From the NCBI RefSeq assembly GCF_000020525.1, contig NC_011026.1:2214001-2278000 (forward strand): a DNA stretch of 64,000 nt. The letters are read 5' to 3'. Below, in pieces: positions 44,101-54,501 of the stretch. Below the pieces are notes generated by a model. The model saw only the letters and a list, made by a program, of their open reading frames with translations. It searched no databases and was not told the DNA's origin. Position 1 is the stretch's first letter, and every line of letters begins with the position of its first letter. Origin of the DNA: Chloroherpeton thalassium ATCC 35110 (GTDB lineage Bacteria; Bacteroidota; Chlorobiia; Chlorobiales; Chloroherpetonaceae). The translations under genes were made by a program, and so were the position numbers.

Positions 44101-46926
44101 ATGGCGCGCTTCAAATTTCCCGTCCTGCTTTTTTTGCTGTTCATATTGAACCTCACAGATTCGGTGGCACAAGACTGTTCGCTTGACGAGCCGCTTCCGG
44201 TGGATAAAAACGTCACCATTGGCAAGCTCGAAAATGGGCTGACTTACATCATCAGGAAAAATACCCGACCGGAAAATCGTGCCGATTTGCGCTTGGTTGT
44301 TAATGCGGGTTCGGTGTTGGAAAATGAGCAAGAGCAAGGGCTGGCGCATTTTGTGGAGCACATGTCCTTTAACGGCACAACGCATTACGAAAAACAGGAA
44401 TTGGTGAATTTTCTGGAGTCCGTCGGGGTACGCTTCGGCGCAGACCTGAACGCCTACACCGGCTTTGACGAAACCGTTTATATGCTCCAAATTCCCACCG
44501 ACAGCGCGGGCTTGCTCACGACCGGATTAGACATTCTCAAAGAATGGGCGCATGAAGTCAGTTTTGACGGAGAAGAGATTGAAAAAGAACGCGGCGTGAT
44601 TATTGAAGAATGGCGAAGCGGCAGAGGCGCTGACACGCGAATTCGCGATAAGCAGTTTCCGGTGATTTTCCACAACTCGCAATACGCCAAGCGCTTGCCA
44701 ATCGGTCAAAAAGCCATTTTGGATACGTTTCAACATGCTACGCTGCGAAATTTCTATAAAAAATGGTATAGGTCAGACATGATGGCGGTCATTGCTGTCG
44801 GCGATTTTGAGCCGAAAAAAGTCGAATCAGAAATTCGTGAGATTTTTTCCAAAATTCCAGCGCGTGCAAATGTGATTCGTCGCCCGTCGTATCCCGTTCC
44901 CGACCACAAAGAAACGCTCATCGCAATTGCAACCGACCCGGAAGCGTCATCCAGCCAAGTGGCGATTTATCATAAAAAGGCAATAGAGGAAGAGAAAACA
45001 TTGCGGGATTATCGGAAAACCATTGTGCAAAGCCTTGCCGAAAATATGCTGAACCAGCGTTTGGACGAGCTCGCGAAGCGTCCCACACCGCCTTACATTT
45101 TCGGTTATGGGTATTACGGCAGTTTGGTTCGCACAAAGGATGTTTTTGCGCTCTCGGCTTCGGTCGGCGACACGGGCATCGCGTTTGGGTTGCAATCGCT
45201 TTTGCTGGAGGCAAAGCGCATTCGGGAATTCGGTTTTTCCGCGTCCGAGCTTTTGCGCGAGAAAAAATCGCTTTTGAAAAATATTGAAACGCTTTATAAA
45301 GAGCGCGATAAATCCGAGTCGGAGGGATTCGTGCGTGAATACACGCGGCACTTTTTGACGAATGAGCCGATTCCTGGTTTGGAAAATGAATATGAATATT
45401 ACAAGCAATTTGTTCCTGAAATCTCGCTTGATGAAGTGAATCGATTGATAAAAGAATGGCTCAAACCCGAAAATCGCGTGATTCTCGTGAGTGCGCCAGA
45501 AAAAGAATCAGTTGAAATTCCAACGGAGGCTGACATTCGAGCGTTGCTCCGAAAAGCTGAAACAATGAAGGTTGACGCCTATGTCGATAATGCTTCCGAA
45601 GAGCCCTTACTTTCGGAGGCGGATTTGCCGGAAGCTGGAAAAGTGGTTTCGGAGGCGAAAAACGAAACGCTTGGTACGGTTGAGTGGATATTGTCCAACG
45701 GCGTGCGTGTGGTGCTGAAGCCAACAGATTTCAAAAATGACGAAATTCTAATGTCGGCTTATAGCAAAGGTGGTACTTCGCTTGTTCCTGATTCCTCATA
45801 CATTGCAGCCGTAACGGCGTCTTCCATCGTCCGTTTGAGCGGGCTTGGCCAATTTGATGCGGTGCAACTTGAGAAGAAGCTTTCAGGGAAACGCGTTTCT
45901 ATAAATCCTTATATTAGTGAGCTTGAGGAGGGTATCGGCGGTTTTTCTACACCAGATGATTTGGAAACGCTTTTCAAGTTGTGCTATCTAAATTTTACCG
46001 CGCCAAGAACGGATACAAGCGCGTTTCGTTCATATATCACGCGTTTCCGCGGGCTGCTGGAAAATCGCAGCCGCCAGCCGGAAACCGCATTTTTCGACAC
46101 GCTGCAAGTCACGCTTGCGCAGCATCATTTCCGTCAGCGCGTTTGGACGAGCCAGATGTTTCGCGAATTTAGCCTTGAAAAATCCATCCAAATTTACAAA
46201 GAGCGTTTCCGAAATGCGGGCGATTTCACCTTTTTCTTTGTCGGAAATTTTTCGCCCGATTCGCTCAAACCGCTTGTGCTGAAATATCTCGGCGCGTTGC
46301 CCGCGTCGGATGAAAAAGAAACTTGGCGCGATAATGGCATTCGGCTGCCGAAAAAATCATTGCACAAAATTGTTCAAAAAGGGATTGAGAAAAAAAGTCG
46401 CGTCGCGATGATTTTTACAGGCGATTTTCAATGGTCGCGCGAAAATCGTTATAACATTCGCTCTTTAGCAGATGCCTTGGAAATACGGCTTCGTGAGGTT
46501 TTGCGCGAGGAAAAAGGTGGCACATATTGGATTCGGGTTTCTGCGTCGCCCGAGCATTTTCCGAAAGATGCTTTTACGTTTGAAATTAGTTTCGGCTGCA
46601 ATCCTGAGCGCGTGGCGGAATTGCTCGCAAGCGCAAAAGCGGAAATTAAAAAAGTTCAGGCTGAAGGGCTGGATTCGATTTATGTTGGAAAGGTGAAGGA
46701 AAGTCAGCGCCGAAGCTACGAAACGAGCTTGAAAGAAAACTCGTTTTGGCTCTCGTCGCTTGAATTTTACGATTTTCATGGGGAAGACGAGAACGAGATT
46801 TTGAAATATTTGTCGCTTGTGGAATCGCTTTCGGCGGCGAAAATTCAAGCGGCGGCGAAAAAACATATCGACTTTGATCGATGCGTTGAAGTTGTGCTGG
46901 AGCCAGAATCGCAGCCCGAAGATTAA
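44101..46926 (+). CDS. M16-family zinc metallopeptidase (insulinase/PqqL type)
   Basis: A 941-residue secreted protease with a signal peptide (about 1-24). The active N-terminal half carries the inverted zinc motif HFVEH (in GLAHFVEHMSFNGTTHYEK, about residue 83-87), with the third ligand Glu about 75 residues later in the EIEKERGVIIEEWR segment. The C-terminal half (from about residue 500) is a second M16-like clam-shell without the zinc motif. The length fits the PqqL-like periplasmic group, which degrades peptides. Its stop codon overlaps that of the convergent Omp85 gene (46923-46926). Confidence 0.93.
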   Translation: MARFKFPVLLFLLFILNLTDSVAQDCSLDEPLPVDKNVTIGKLENGLTYIIRKNTRPENRADLRLVVNAGSVLENEQEQGLAHFVEHMSFNGTTHYEKQELVNFLESVGVRFGADLNAYTGFDETVYMLQIPTDSAGLLTTGLDILKEWAHEVSFDGEEIEKERGVIIEEWRSGRGADTRIRDKQFPVIFHNSQYAKRLPIGQKAILDTFQHATLRNFYKKWYRSDMMAVIAVGDFEPKKVESEIREIFSKIPARANVIRRPSYPVPDHKETLIAIATDPEASSSQVAIYHKKAIEEEKTLRDYRKTIVQSLAENMLNQRLDELAKRPTPPYIFGYGYYGSLVRTKDVFALSASVGDTGIAFGLQSLLLEAKRIREFGFSASELLREKKSLLKNIETLYKERDKSESEGFVREYTRHFLTNEPIPGLENEYEYYKQFVPEISLDEVNRLIKEWLKPENRVILVSAPEKESVEIPTEADIRALLRKAETMKVDAYVDNASEEPLLSEADLPEAGKVVSEAKNETLGTVEWILSNGVRVVLKPTDFKNDEILMSAYSKGGTSLVPDSSYIAAVTASSIVRLSGLGQFDAVQLEKKLSGKRVSINPYISELEEGIGGFSTPDDLETLFKLCYLNFTAPRTDTSAFRSYITRFRGLLENRSRQPETAFFDTLQVTLAQHHFRQRVWTSQMFREFSLEKSIQIYKERFRNAGDFTFFFVGNFSPDSLKPLVLKYLGALPASDEKETWRDNGIRLPKKSLHKIVQKGIEKKSRVAMIFTGDFQWSRENRYNIRSLADALEIRLREVLREEKGGTYWIRVSASPEHFPKDAFTFEISFGCNPERVAELLASAKAEIKKVQAEGLDSIYVGKVKESQRRSYETSLKENSFWLSSLEFYDFHGEDENEILKYLSLVESLSAAKIQAAAKKHIDFDRCVEVVLEPESQPED

Positions 46927-48761
46927 AATTCATTGATGAGCCCGAAGTGCACAAACCCGTTAAGAATCGAGGTGTTTTCGCCAAGTGCGTAGCTCACGCT
47001 GATGATTCCTAACGGTGAGTTCAAGCGAGTGCCTAACCCGAAAGCCGTTTTGTAGGCATCGAAACTTTCTGATTCGTTATCAAGTGGGTTTTTCGGTTTG
47101 TAGTAATAGCCAGCATCGAAAAAGAGAAAGGCGAAGGTGGTTCTGGAAAGCAAGAATCGATATTCCAAGTTGGTGTAGATAAGTTGTGAGGCTGCAAATT
47201 GTTCTTCGCGGTAACCTCGCAAATCTTTTGAACCCCCGAAGCGATACAAATCGCCCAGTTCAATTTCTTCTGCGATCAGCGCCTTGCCGTGCAGCGCGGT
47301 AGCGAGCACTTGGCGCTGGAAAGTTTGAAAATAGGCTTCAAAATCGAGAATCACTTGTTTTTGGCTAATATCTCTTTTTACATCATAATCTTCCAGAACG
47401 GAATCGGGAGATGAAATATGCTTAGAACCAAATTGATATTCATTGCTGAATTTGATGCCTGAAGTGGGATTTTGGACGAAGTCGCGCGTGTCGTATAGAA
47501 TGCCAAATCCTGCCGTAATGGTTTGGCTTTCGAGCACATCTGCCGTTTGCGATTCCGATTCAACAATGGGCGTGATGGCGTTGCGCGTGATCGTTCCGGT
47601 GATGTAAAGATCTTCTGAGATTTCATAAGATGCGCTAAGGCCCAGCTCCATTTGGGAGTAGGAACTATCTTGCTTGAGTTGATGAAGCTTGAACGTAAGG
47701 GCTAATGGAATGTTTAAAAACCACGGCTCGTGATATTGCATCGTAACTTCCTGCGTTTCCTCACTTTGTTTACTCCATTCGAGTTGCAATTTTCGGCCAG
47801 AGCCAAACATATTGCGCAAAATAATATTGATGTAGCCGGTGAAATAGCCACTGCTTTCATCCTCTTCCGGTTGATAGCCAATGATGCCGTCAAAAACATT
47901 CGGATTGCCCTCTTTGACAGAAAGGCAGATAATTCCAGAAACGGTATCGGATGGTGCAAGTTTTTTTTCCGAAAGGGTGATTAACTCCGGTTGAGAGACC
48001 GACTCGAAAAATCCCAGTTGTTCTACATTGCGCTGAATGCTGTTAAACTTTTCCACATTAAAATTTTCCCCTTGCGCGATGTTGAACTCGCGAGTAACGA
48101 CAGTCTCATCGGTTCGTTCCAAGCCTTGAATCGAATAGCCTGTAATTTCAACCCAAGGGCCTTCGTCGATGACAAATGTTAAATGAACTTTTTTGAACAG
48201 GCCATGCGCCTGGGTTTCGTGGATAGATTCTTCCACTTGAGGATAAATTTTTGCAAATGGTTTACCATTTTGTTCATAAACTTCTAAAAGTTCCTGAATT
48301 TCATCCTCAACTTTGGTGCTGCTAAAAACATCGCCTTCACGTATATTTAACTGCTGTTGCAAGGTTGCCTTTTCAGACTCAGGGACGCCTAAAAACGAAA
48401 TCGTTGATAGGCAGTATTTTTCTCCTTCATGCAAGTAAAGCACCAAATAGCAGGTCTCCTTTTCAACATAAGAGCACTGAATGCTGTCGATACGGAAGTC
48501 GTAGAATCCTAATTCGTTATAAATATGTGTTAATCGCAACAGCGCTGCTTGGAATTCATCGGAGGGGAAAGCTTGAATTTGCTGAAAAATTGGCATCAAT
48601 TTTGATTCATTAATTCTAACAGCGCCATTTATTTGAACATTACCAATTTTTTTTTGTGAGGCTTCTGCTTGAAAAAATGGCCAGTTGAAGGTCAAACAGC
48701 AAAAAAAAACGAAGAAAAAAATGAAAAAAGAAGGTGTTTTATTGATCACTTGGACTTTCAC
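46923..48761 (-). CDS. Omp85-family outer-membrane protein (POTRA plus barrel)
   Basis: A 612-residue protein with an N-terminal hydrophobic signal (about 12-33), several POTRA-like domains in the first 270 residues (IGNVQINGAVRINESKL; YCLSTISFLGVPES; WVEITGYSIQGLERTDETVV) and a C-terminal bacterial-surface-antigen barrel. Barrel signatures are GFGILYDTRDFVQNPTSGIK and the L6-type RFGGSKDLRGYREEQF, and the chain ends in Phe. It is shorter than BamA, closer to TamA or to accessory Omp85 proteins in Bacteroidetes, and should insert or translocate outer-membrane proteins. Convergent with the M16 gene, with overlapping stop codons. Confidence 0.9.
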   Translation of the reverse strand: MKVQVINKTPSFFIFFFVFFCCLTFNWPFFQAEASQKKIGNVQINGAVRINESKLMPIFQQIQAFPSDEFQAALLRLTHIYNELGFYDFRIDSIQCSYVEKETCYLVLYLHEGEKYCLSTISFLGVPESEKATLQQQLNIREGDVFSSTKVEDEIQELLEVYEQNGKPFAKIYPQVEESIHETQAHGLFKKVHLTFVIDEGPWVEITGYSIQGLERTDETVVTREFNIAQGENFNVEKFNSIQRNVEQLGFFESVSQPELITLSEKKLAPSDTVSGIICLSVKEGNPNVFDGIIGYQPEEDESSGYFTGYINIILRNMFGSGRKLQLEWSKQSEETQEVTMQYHEPWFLNIPLALTFKLHQLKQDSSYSQMELGLSASYEISEDLYITGTITRNAITPIVESESQTADVLESQTITAGFGILYDTRDFVQNPTSGIKFSNEYQFGSKHISSPDSVLEDYDVKRDISQKQVILDFEAYFQTFQRQVLATALHGKALIAEEIELGDLYRFGGSKDLRGYREEQFAASQLIYTNLEYRFLLSRTTFAFLFFDAGYYYKPKNPLDNESESFDAYKTAFGLGTRLNSPLGIISVSYALGENTSILNGFVHFGLINEF

Positions 48762-48910
48762 GTTTTTATGTTAAAAAGCGATTGCCTTTTGAATAATGTG
48801 AGGTATTTTGGTAAATTCAGCCCTCGTAGTTTGGTTTTACCTGTATGTCCCTCTGATGTGTTTTAAAGTGAAAAAACCGGCTGTATCGTTATAATTTTTA
48901 AGAATTAAAC

Positions 48911-51900
48911 ATGAAAAAAGACTTTAACCCTGTTGTTCAGCCAAGCCAATTTTTTGATGTAAATGGAGTAATGTCAGTCTTGTCAAAGAGAACGGTGATT
49001 TTCAAAAATTTACTTTTTGTGTTTCTATTTCTTTCTTTGGCCAGTCCCGTTTTTTCGCAAAGCATAGAAGAAAGCAAATTAGAACGAGCAGAAACGGTCC
49101 TTATTGGAAACGATGTGATCTCGGCTGTTCACGTTGAAGATAGCACGCTTTTCGTTGCAAGTTACAGTAATGGTTTATTCCTTTTTGATATTTCAAAGCC
49201 TTTTGAGCCTCGATCTCTGGGTCGCACAACAGAGCTTGATATTCCTACAAATGGAGTGGTAAAAAAAGGCAACTATTTAATGATTGGCGACAATGTAGAT
49301 GGGGTTTTGGTTTATGATATTACTTCTCCTGAAGAAATAAAGTTAGTGACGAAGCTAAAAACAGAGTCGGGGGAAGCTTGGGATATTCTGGCAGATAAGG
49401 AAAAGAACACGCTCTATGTTGCAACAGGAAAAATAGGCCTTGAAATTTGGGACATATCAGATCCGGCAAACGGCAAACTGATTTCTAAATTAGATGATAT
49501 TCAATGGGACTATGCCTGGGGGCTTGCGTTAGATGAGGAAAAAAATCGGCTTTTTGTGAGTGATAAAGCCAATGGGGTGAAAATTTTTGACGTTTCAAAA
49601 CCTACCAAACCAGCAATAGTAAATTCATATAAAACTTCAGCGCAAAACCATTTTGCCCTTCCCTATGATACTTTGTTATTTTTGGCTAATGGTCCCGGCG
49701 GTTTTGAAGTCTTAAGCATTAATAATATTCAAAAGCCAAAAACACTTTTCAAGGATACCTATTCCGCGCCGTTCGTTACAGGAATAACCTTATATAAAAA
49801 AAATAGCAATTTCTTGTTTATTGGTACAGGCAGAAGTGGGCTGGTGGTTTATCACATTCCAAGCATTTTAAAAGGCAGCACCAATCCGGTGGTAAAAGCC
49901 GATAAGATTAGTTCTGATTACGGTAGAATTACTCAGTATGAACATGGATTTTATGTGGCGACAAATAAAGGCGTTTTGATATATAATTTTGATTTAGCCC
50001 CATATTTTACAGATGTTACAAATCAAGTCATTGATGAAAATCAAACATTAAATTATTCATTTAAAGGTGTAGACCCAGATGGAAGTCCTATCAGCATTAG
50101 TTTAATTCCTCTTGATAAGATGCCGGATAGCCTTCAATACGATAAAGAAACTAGCAACATCGTTTGGAAACCTTCTTATGAAGAATCAGGTGTTTATGAT
50201 TTTAGGGTCAGAATTAATGAACTCACACCTGATAATATGTTTGCTGAAGCGCCATTTAAAATTGAGGTCAAGCATGTGAATCGCGCGCCAAGTCTTCCAG
50301 AGCTGAAAGATCTGCTTGTAGATGAGGATAAAAAGTTAGAATATCAAATTCCAGAAGGTTCAGATCCTGACCGAGAAGATGAAGGAAAACTAACTTATGT
50401 TGCGAAAAACTTACCGTTTGGTGCTGTTTTTGACGATAAAACACGGCAGTTTACTTGGGTGCCGTCCTTTTCGCAATCAGGGCAGTATGTTGTGACTATT
50501 TTTGTGAAAGATTCCAATTCTGATGGAAACGGGATTCTAACAGACTCAAAAGACTTAACCATTCGTGTTGATAATGTAAATCGTAAGCCTACATTTACAC
50601 GGATGGACAGACAAATTTTTAATGAAAATTCAGAAAGCTCTTTTACAATTTCTGCTGAAGATCCTGATACAGAAGATAAAGGCAAATTAACCTATTCGGC
50701 AGGAAAACTTCCTGATGGCGCCAGCTTTGATCCAGATACACAAACTTTTTCATGGATGCCAACCTACGAGCAAGCAGGCGACTATACAGTGATATTTTCA
50801 GTACAAGATCAAGGGCTAAATTCTTTGTTGTTCCCGAATCCTGGATTTGTATATATGGATACGATGGCTGTGAATATAACTGTGAAGCAGACAAACCGCT
50901 CTCCGCATTTTGTACAGGTTGAGCCGAAAGAAGTCAATGAAAATCAAAGTTTATCTTTTAAGGTTGAAGCCAATGATCCTGATAGAGAAGATATTGGGAA
51001 GTTAGTGTTTTCAGCTTCATCCTTGCCTGAGGGGGCTATTTTTGATCCAAAAACACAAACTTTTTCGTGGAAGCCAACCTATGAACAATCGGGAAACTAT
51101 ACGGTTGCTTTTTCAACGATTGACTCTGGAATTGATGGCATGAAACTTTCTGATCAGATGAGAGTTTCCATCAACGTTCCAAATGCAAACCGTCCGCCTG
51201 TTTTTACACAGCCCGCTGACATGCAGGGTCAAGAGGTTACACCGCTAAGTTTTTCTCTAACTGTATCCGATCCAGATCGTGAAGATACAGGTAAGTTGAA
51301 AATTACTTCTCGTAGTTTACCGGAGGGGGCTACATTAGCTGGAAATATTGTCTCGTGGACGCCTACTTATGAACAAGCTGGAAAATATAAGGTAGGGTAT
51401 GTTGTAACCGACTTTGAAGGTTTAGTCGATAGTGTCTCGCACTATATTACGATTACGCAGAAAAACAGAGCTCCAAAATTTGTGGCTTTAAATACACAGT
51501 CAGGCAAAGAAAATGACCTCTTAACATTTAGTGTGTCGGCAAATGATCCTGATAAAGAGGATCTCAACATGTTGAAATATGCCGCTGAAGATTTACCGCA
51601 AGGTGCTTCTTTCAATCCAAAAACACAAACTTTTTCGTGGAAACCAACCTATGAACAATCAGGTAATTACGCGGTCAAGTTTATAGTGACTGATAAAGGG
51701 ATTGATGGCAATGTATTGAGCGATAATATGACTGTACCTGTAACGATTCAGCACGTGAATAGAGCTCCGCAGATATATCAATTCAAAGACACAACAATCA
51801 ATGAAGACTCGGAAATGAGGTACTTTGTTGGTGTTTTTGACCCTGATGTTGAAGACGATGGTAAGTTGACCGTGACGGCAAAATCAATACCTGAGGGTGC

Positions 51901-53440
51901 GATTTTAAGCGGGCAAAATTTCACTTGGAAACCAACATACGAGCAGTCAGGAAAGTATACGCTTGTTTTTCAAGTGGCTGACTTGGGTGGATTAACCGCA
52001 ACGACGACAAACACGATCGTAGTAAAGAATGTAAATCGATCGCCGGAGATAGAGATACCTGGAGGGATAGTGAAAGAGGAAGAGGAAGAGATCGTGTATA
52101 AGGTAAAGGCGAGGGATCCGGATAAAGAAGATGAAGGGAAGTTGAAGGTAGAGGCAAGTGGTGTGCCGAAGGGAGCGGTTTTCAAAGGAGGGGAATTGAG
52201 ATGGAAGCCGACGTATGAACAGTCAGGTGTATATACGATAAGCTACACGGTAACAGATAAGGAAGGGTTAAAGGACACGAAGTCGCATACGATCACGGTA
52301 CAGAACAAGAATCGAGCGCCGGAAGTGACGGTAGTGGAAAAGGTAGAAGGGAAAGAGGAAGAGGCGTTAGGATTTAGTGTGAAGGTGTCGGATCCGGATA
52401 AAGAGGATGAAGGACAGTTGAAAGTGACGACGATGGGATTACCGGAAGGGTCCGTGTATGAGAAAGGGAAGTTTAGCTGGAAGCCGACGTATGAACAGTC
52501 GGGAGTATATAATATAAGCTTCACGGTAACGGACAATGGGGCGTTGTCGGATAAGAAGACGGTGGTTGTAACGATAGCCAACAAGAACCGGAAGCCGGAG
52601 TTGGAAGTGCCGGCAGAGGTAGAGGCGAAAGAGAATGAAGGGATAAGTCTTGAGATAAAGGCGAGTGACCCGGATAAGGAGGATGAAGGTCAGTTGAAAG
52701 TGACGGCGATGGGGTTACCGGAAGGGTCGAGTCTGTCAAACGGGAAGTTTAGTTGGCAGCCGACGTATGAACAATCGGGAGTATATAAGATAATCTACAC
52801 GGTAACGGATAAAGAAGGGTTAAAGGATACGAAGGGAGAAACGATCGTAGTAAAGAATGTAAATCGATCGCCGGAGATAGAGATACCTGGAGGGATAGTG
52901 AAAGAGGAAGAGGAAGAGATCGTGTATAAGGTAAAGGCGAGGGATCCGGATAAAGAAGATGAAGGGAAGCTGAAGGTAGAGGCAAGTGGTGTGCCGAAGG
53001 GAGCGGTTTTCAAAGGAGGGGAATTCAGGTGGAAGCCGACGTATGAACAGTCAGGCGTATATACGATAAGCTACACGGTAACAGATAAGGAAGGGTTAAA
53101 GGACACGAAGTCGCATACGATCACCATTAATGACAAGAACAGAATGCCAACGATTAAATTGAGTGTCGGAAAATTCGTCTCTGCGATGGAAAACGAGCCC
53201 CTTGTTATTTCCGTGGCGGGAGCTGATCTTGATAAAGAAGATAAGCAATTGATGTTATCAGCTGAGTCATTGCCTTCAGGCGCAATGTTTGATTCCAACA
53301 TGGGGAAATTTTCATGGACGCCAACTGAAGGGCAAGCAGGTGCTTATACCGTAATTTTTAAGGTACAAGATACAAAAGGCGGTGAAGCTGTTTCATCTGT
53401 CTCAATTACGGTAGCGAAAGCGAAACCACAGAAAAAGTAA
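48911..53440 (+). CDS. Large surface protein: LVIVD propeller plus 12 cadherin/Ig-like repeats
   Basis: A 1509-residue exported protein. The signal peptide is VIFKNLLFVFLFLSLASPVFSQ (about residues 29-50); a start at Met21 (48971) would give a standard leader. Residues about 60-370 are LVIVD-type propeller repeats (LFLFDISKP, GVLVYDITSP, GLEIWDISDP, GVKIFDVSKP). Twelve repeats of about 92 residues follow, each running NRAP...DPDxEDxGKL...LPxGAxF...WKPTYEQSG...VTD, the cadherin-like or putative Ig pattern with acidic, calcium-binding-looking DPD sites. No sorting signal is obvious at the C-terminus. It is a likely adhesin or gliding-surface component. Repeats 8-11 are near-identical at DNA level. 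A terminator follows. Confidence 0.85.
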   Translation: MKKDFNPVVQPSQFFDVNGVMSVLSKRTVIFKNLLFVFLFLSLASPVFSQSIEESKLERAETVLIGNDVISAVHVEDSTLFVASYSNGLFLFDISKPFEPRSLGRTTELDIPTNGVVKKGNYLMIGDNVDGVLVYDITSPEEIKLVTKLKTESGEAWDILADKEKNTLYVATGKIGLEIWDISDPANGKLISKLDDIQWDYAWGLALDEEKNRLFVSDKANGVKIFDVSKPTKPAIVNSYKTSAQNHFALPYDTLLFLANGPGGFEVLSINNIQKPKTLFKDTYSAPFVTGITLYKKNSNFLFIGTGRSGLVVYHIPSILKGSTNPVVKADKISSDYGRITQYEHGFYVATNKGVLIYNFDLAPYFTDVTNQVIDENQTLNYSFKGVDPDGSPISISLIPLDKMPDSLQYDKETSNIVWKPSYEESGVYDFRVRINELTPDNMFAEAPFKIEVKHVNRAPSLPELKDLLVDEDKKLEYQIPEGSDPDREDEGKLTYVAKNLPFGAVFDDKTRQFTWVPSFSQSGQYVVTIFVKDSNSDGNGILTDSKDLTIRVDNVNRKPTFTRMDRQIFNENSESSFTISAEDPDTEDKGKLTYSAGKLPDGASFDPDTQTFSWMPTYEQAGDYTVIFSVQDQGLNSLLFPNPGFVYMDTMAVNITVKQTNRSPHFVQVEPKEVNENQSLSFKVEANDPDREDIGKLVFSASSLPEGAIFDPKTQTFSWKPTYEQSGNYTVAFSTIDSGIDGMKLSDQMRVSINVPNANRPPVFTQPADMQGQEVTPLSFSLTVSDPDREDTGKLKITSRSLPEGATLAGNIVSWTPTYEQAGKYKVGYVVTDFEGLVDSVSHYITITQKNRAPKFVALNTQSGKENDLLTFSVSANDPDKEDLNMLKYAAEDLPQGASFNPKTQTFSWKPTYEQSGNYAVKFIVTDKGIDGNVLSDNMTVPVTIQHVNRAPQIYQFKDTTINEDSEMRYFVGVFDPDVEDDGKLTVTAKSIPEGAILSGQNFTWKPTYEQSGKYTLVFQVADLGGLTATTTNTIVVKNVNRSPEIEIPGGIVKEEEEEIVYKVKARDPDKEDEGKLKVEASGVPKGAVFKGGELRWKPTYEQSGVYTISYTVTDKEGLKDTKSHTITVQNKNRAPEVTVVEKVEGKEEEALGFSVKVSDPDKEDEGQLKVTTMGLPEGSVYEKGKFSWKPTYEQSGVYNISFTVTDNGALSDKKTVVVTIANKNRKPELEVPAEVEAKENEGISLEIKASDPDKEDEGQLKVTAMGLPEGSSLSNGKFSWQPTYEQSGVYKIIYTVTDKEGLKDTKGETIVVKNVNRSPEIEIPGGIVKEEEEEIVYKVKARDPDKEDEGKLKVEASGVPKGAVFKGGEFRWKPTYEQSGVYTISYTVTDKEGLKDTKSHTITINDKNRMPTIKLSVGKFVSAMENEPLVISVAGADLDKEDKQLMLSAESLPSGAMFDSNMGKFSWTPTEGQAGAYTVIFKVQDTKGGEAVSSVSITVAKAKPQKK
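52013..52296 (+). repeat. 284-bp near-identical intragenic duplication, copy A
   Basis: This segment recurs 828 bp downstream (52841-53124) with only a handful of base differences. 828 bp equals three 92-codon repeats, so the copies lie in frame within the surface-protein gene. Confidence 0.95.
52841..53124 (+). repeat. 284-bp near-identical intragenic duplication, copy B
   Basis: Second copy of the 284-bp segment at 52013-52296. Changes such as GGAATTGAG to GGAATTCAG alter at most single residues. Confidence 0.95.
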
Positions 53441-53464
53441 TTTTTTTACAGTAAAATTTGTTAA

Positions 53465-53495
53465 TCAGGGCAATTCGGATAGGATTGCCCTTTTG
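53465..53495 (+). terminator. Intrinsic terminator after the surface-protein gene
   Basis: GGGCAAT (53468-53474) pairs with ATTGCCC (53484-53490), followed by TTTT. It lies 28 bp after the stop of the surface-protein gene and just upstream of the DUF1207-like gene. Confidence 0.75.
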
Positions 53496-53508
53496 CGTTA
53501 TTAAAGCC

Positions 53509-54411
53509 ATGCACAAAAAAATATATTCTCTTATTATTGCGCTGTTTTTTTCAACGTTAGCTATTTCTTCGGTTTTTGCTCAAGAACTGTCTTTTTCGAT
53601 TGACAGACCAAACTTTAGTCCGCTTTTGGCCGATCCACTTGAGCCACGAACAGGGGTTCTAAATTTTTTAGATAAAAGCAACTTGAATTTGGACATTGGC
53701 CACTCAACTGATTTGGTTCACTTAGCATTCAATGATTCTACAAATCAAATAAGAACACTCTCGTTTGGGGCTGATTTTGGAACGTTTTCATTGCTTCGTG
53801 AAGAAAGTAACTTCAAATTTCCAGTCGATGCGATTGATTATATTTTTGGGGTTAATTTTACTTATACAGCACCGCTTTCCGATATCGTTTCAACATCATT
53901 ACCCTTAACGTTTTCGACAAGGCTTCGCATCAGTCATATTTCGGCTCATTTTGAAGATGGCCATTATAAAAATGACGCATGGATGCAGGGCGATACGCCA
54001 TTTGAAATTCCATTTGTCTACAGCCGAGAGTTTTGCAACCTTGTGTTTGCGGTGTCAAATGCTTTTGGGCGAGCCTATCTGGGTTATCAATTTGTGTTCA
54101 ACACACTGCCTAAAGATATTTCAGCACATACGTTTCAAACAGGTCTTGAATATTATCCGGACATTTTAACCAATGGACTTGTTCCATTTTTCGCATTGGA
54201 TTTCAAACTACTTCCGTTGTGGAAAAGAAGCCTTCAGGAAACAAATGGTTATGGCGGCAGCTTAAATATTCAGGTTGGCTTAAAAACTAACGGGATTGGA
54301 AAACGAGGCGTTCGGGTGGTGTACAATTATGCGTCAGGTTTAGACCGACAGGGCATGTACTTTTATCAGCGGCGGAGCTTTAATGCGTTAGGTTTTATCA
54401 TTGATTTGTAA
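53509..54411 (+). CDS. Exported DUF1207-like protein
   Basis: A 300-residue protein. The ATG at 53509 was chosen because it opens a signal peptide (MHKKIYSLIIALFFSTLAIS...FAQ) and lies beyond the upstream terminator; the frame is open from 53458. NFSPLLADPLEPRTGVLNF near the mature N-terminus is the pattern of DUF1207, and the rest alternates like outer-membrane strands (LTFSTRLRISHISAHFEDG, GVRVVYNYASGLDRQGMYFYQ). The family is uncharacterised and presumed to be in the outer membrane. It may be an anchor for the surface protein encoded upstream, an inference from proximity only. Confidence 0.72.
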   Translation: MHKKIYSLIIALFFSTLAISSVFAQELSFSIDRPNFSPLLADPLEPRTGVLNFLDKSNLNLDIGHSTDLVHLAFNDSTNQIRTLSFGADFGTFSLLREESNFKFPVDAIDYIFGVNFTYTAPLSDIVSTSLPLTFSTRLRISHISAHFEDGHYKNDAWMQGDTPFEIPFVYSREFCNLVFAVSNAFGRAYLGYQFVFNTLPKDISAHTFQTGLEYYPDILTNGLVPFFALDFKLLPLWKRSLQETNGYGGSLNIQVGLKTNGIGKRGVRVVYNYASGLDRQGMYFYQRRSFNALGFIIDL

Positions 54412-54425
54412 AACAGACTGTAAAC

Positions 54426-54468
54426 GAAAAAAGCATATCCTAAGAATTCTAATGGATATGCTTTTATT
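54426..54468. terminator. Intrinsic terminator after the DUF1207-like gene
   Basis: AAAAGCATATCC (54428-54440) pairs with GGATATGCTTTT (54453-54464), followed by a T-rich run. It lies between convergent genes and can serve both directions. Confidence 0.88.
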
Positions 54469-54501
54469 TTTTTAGTGAAGTCTCTTTTAGTGTGGGGTTA
54501 A

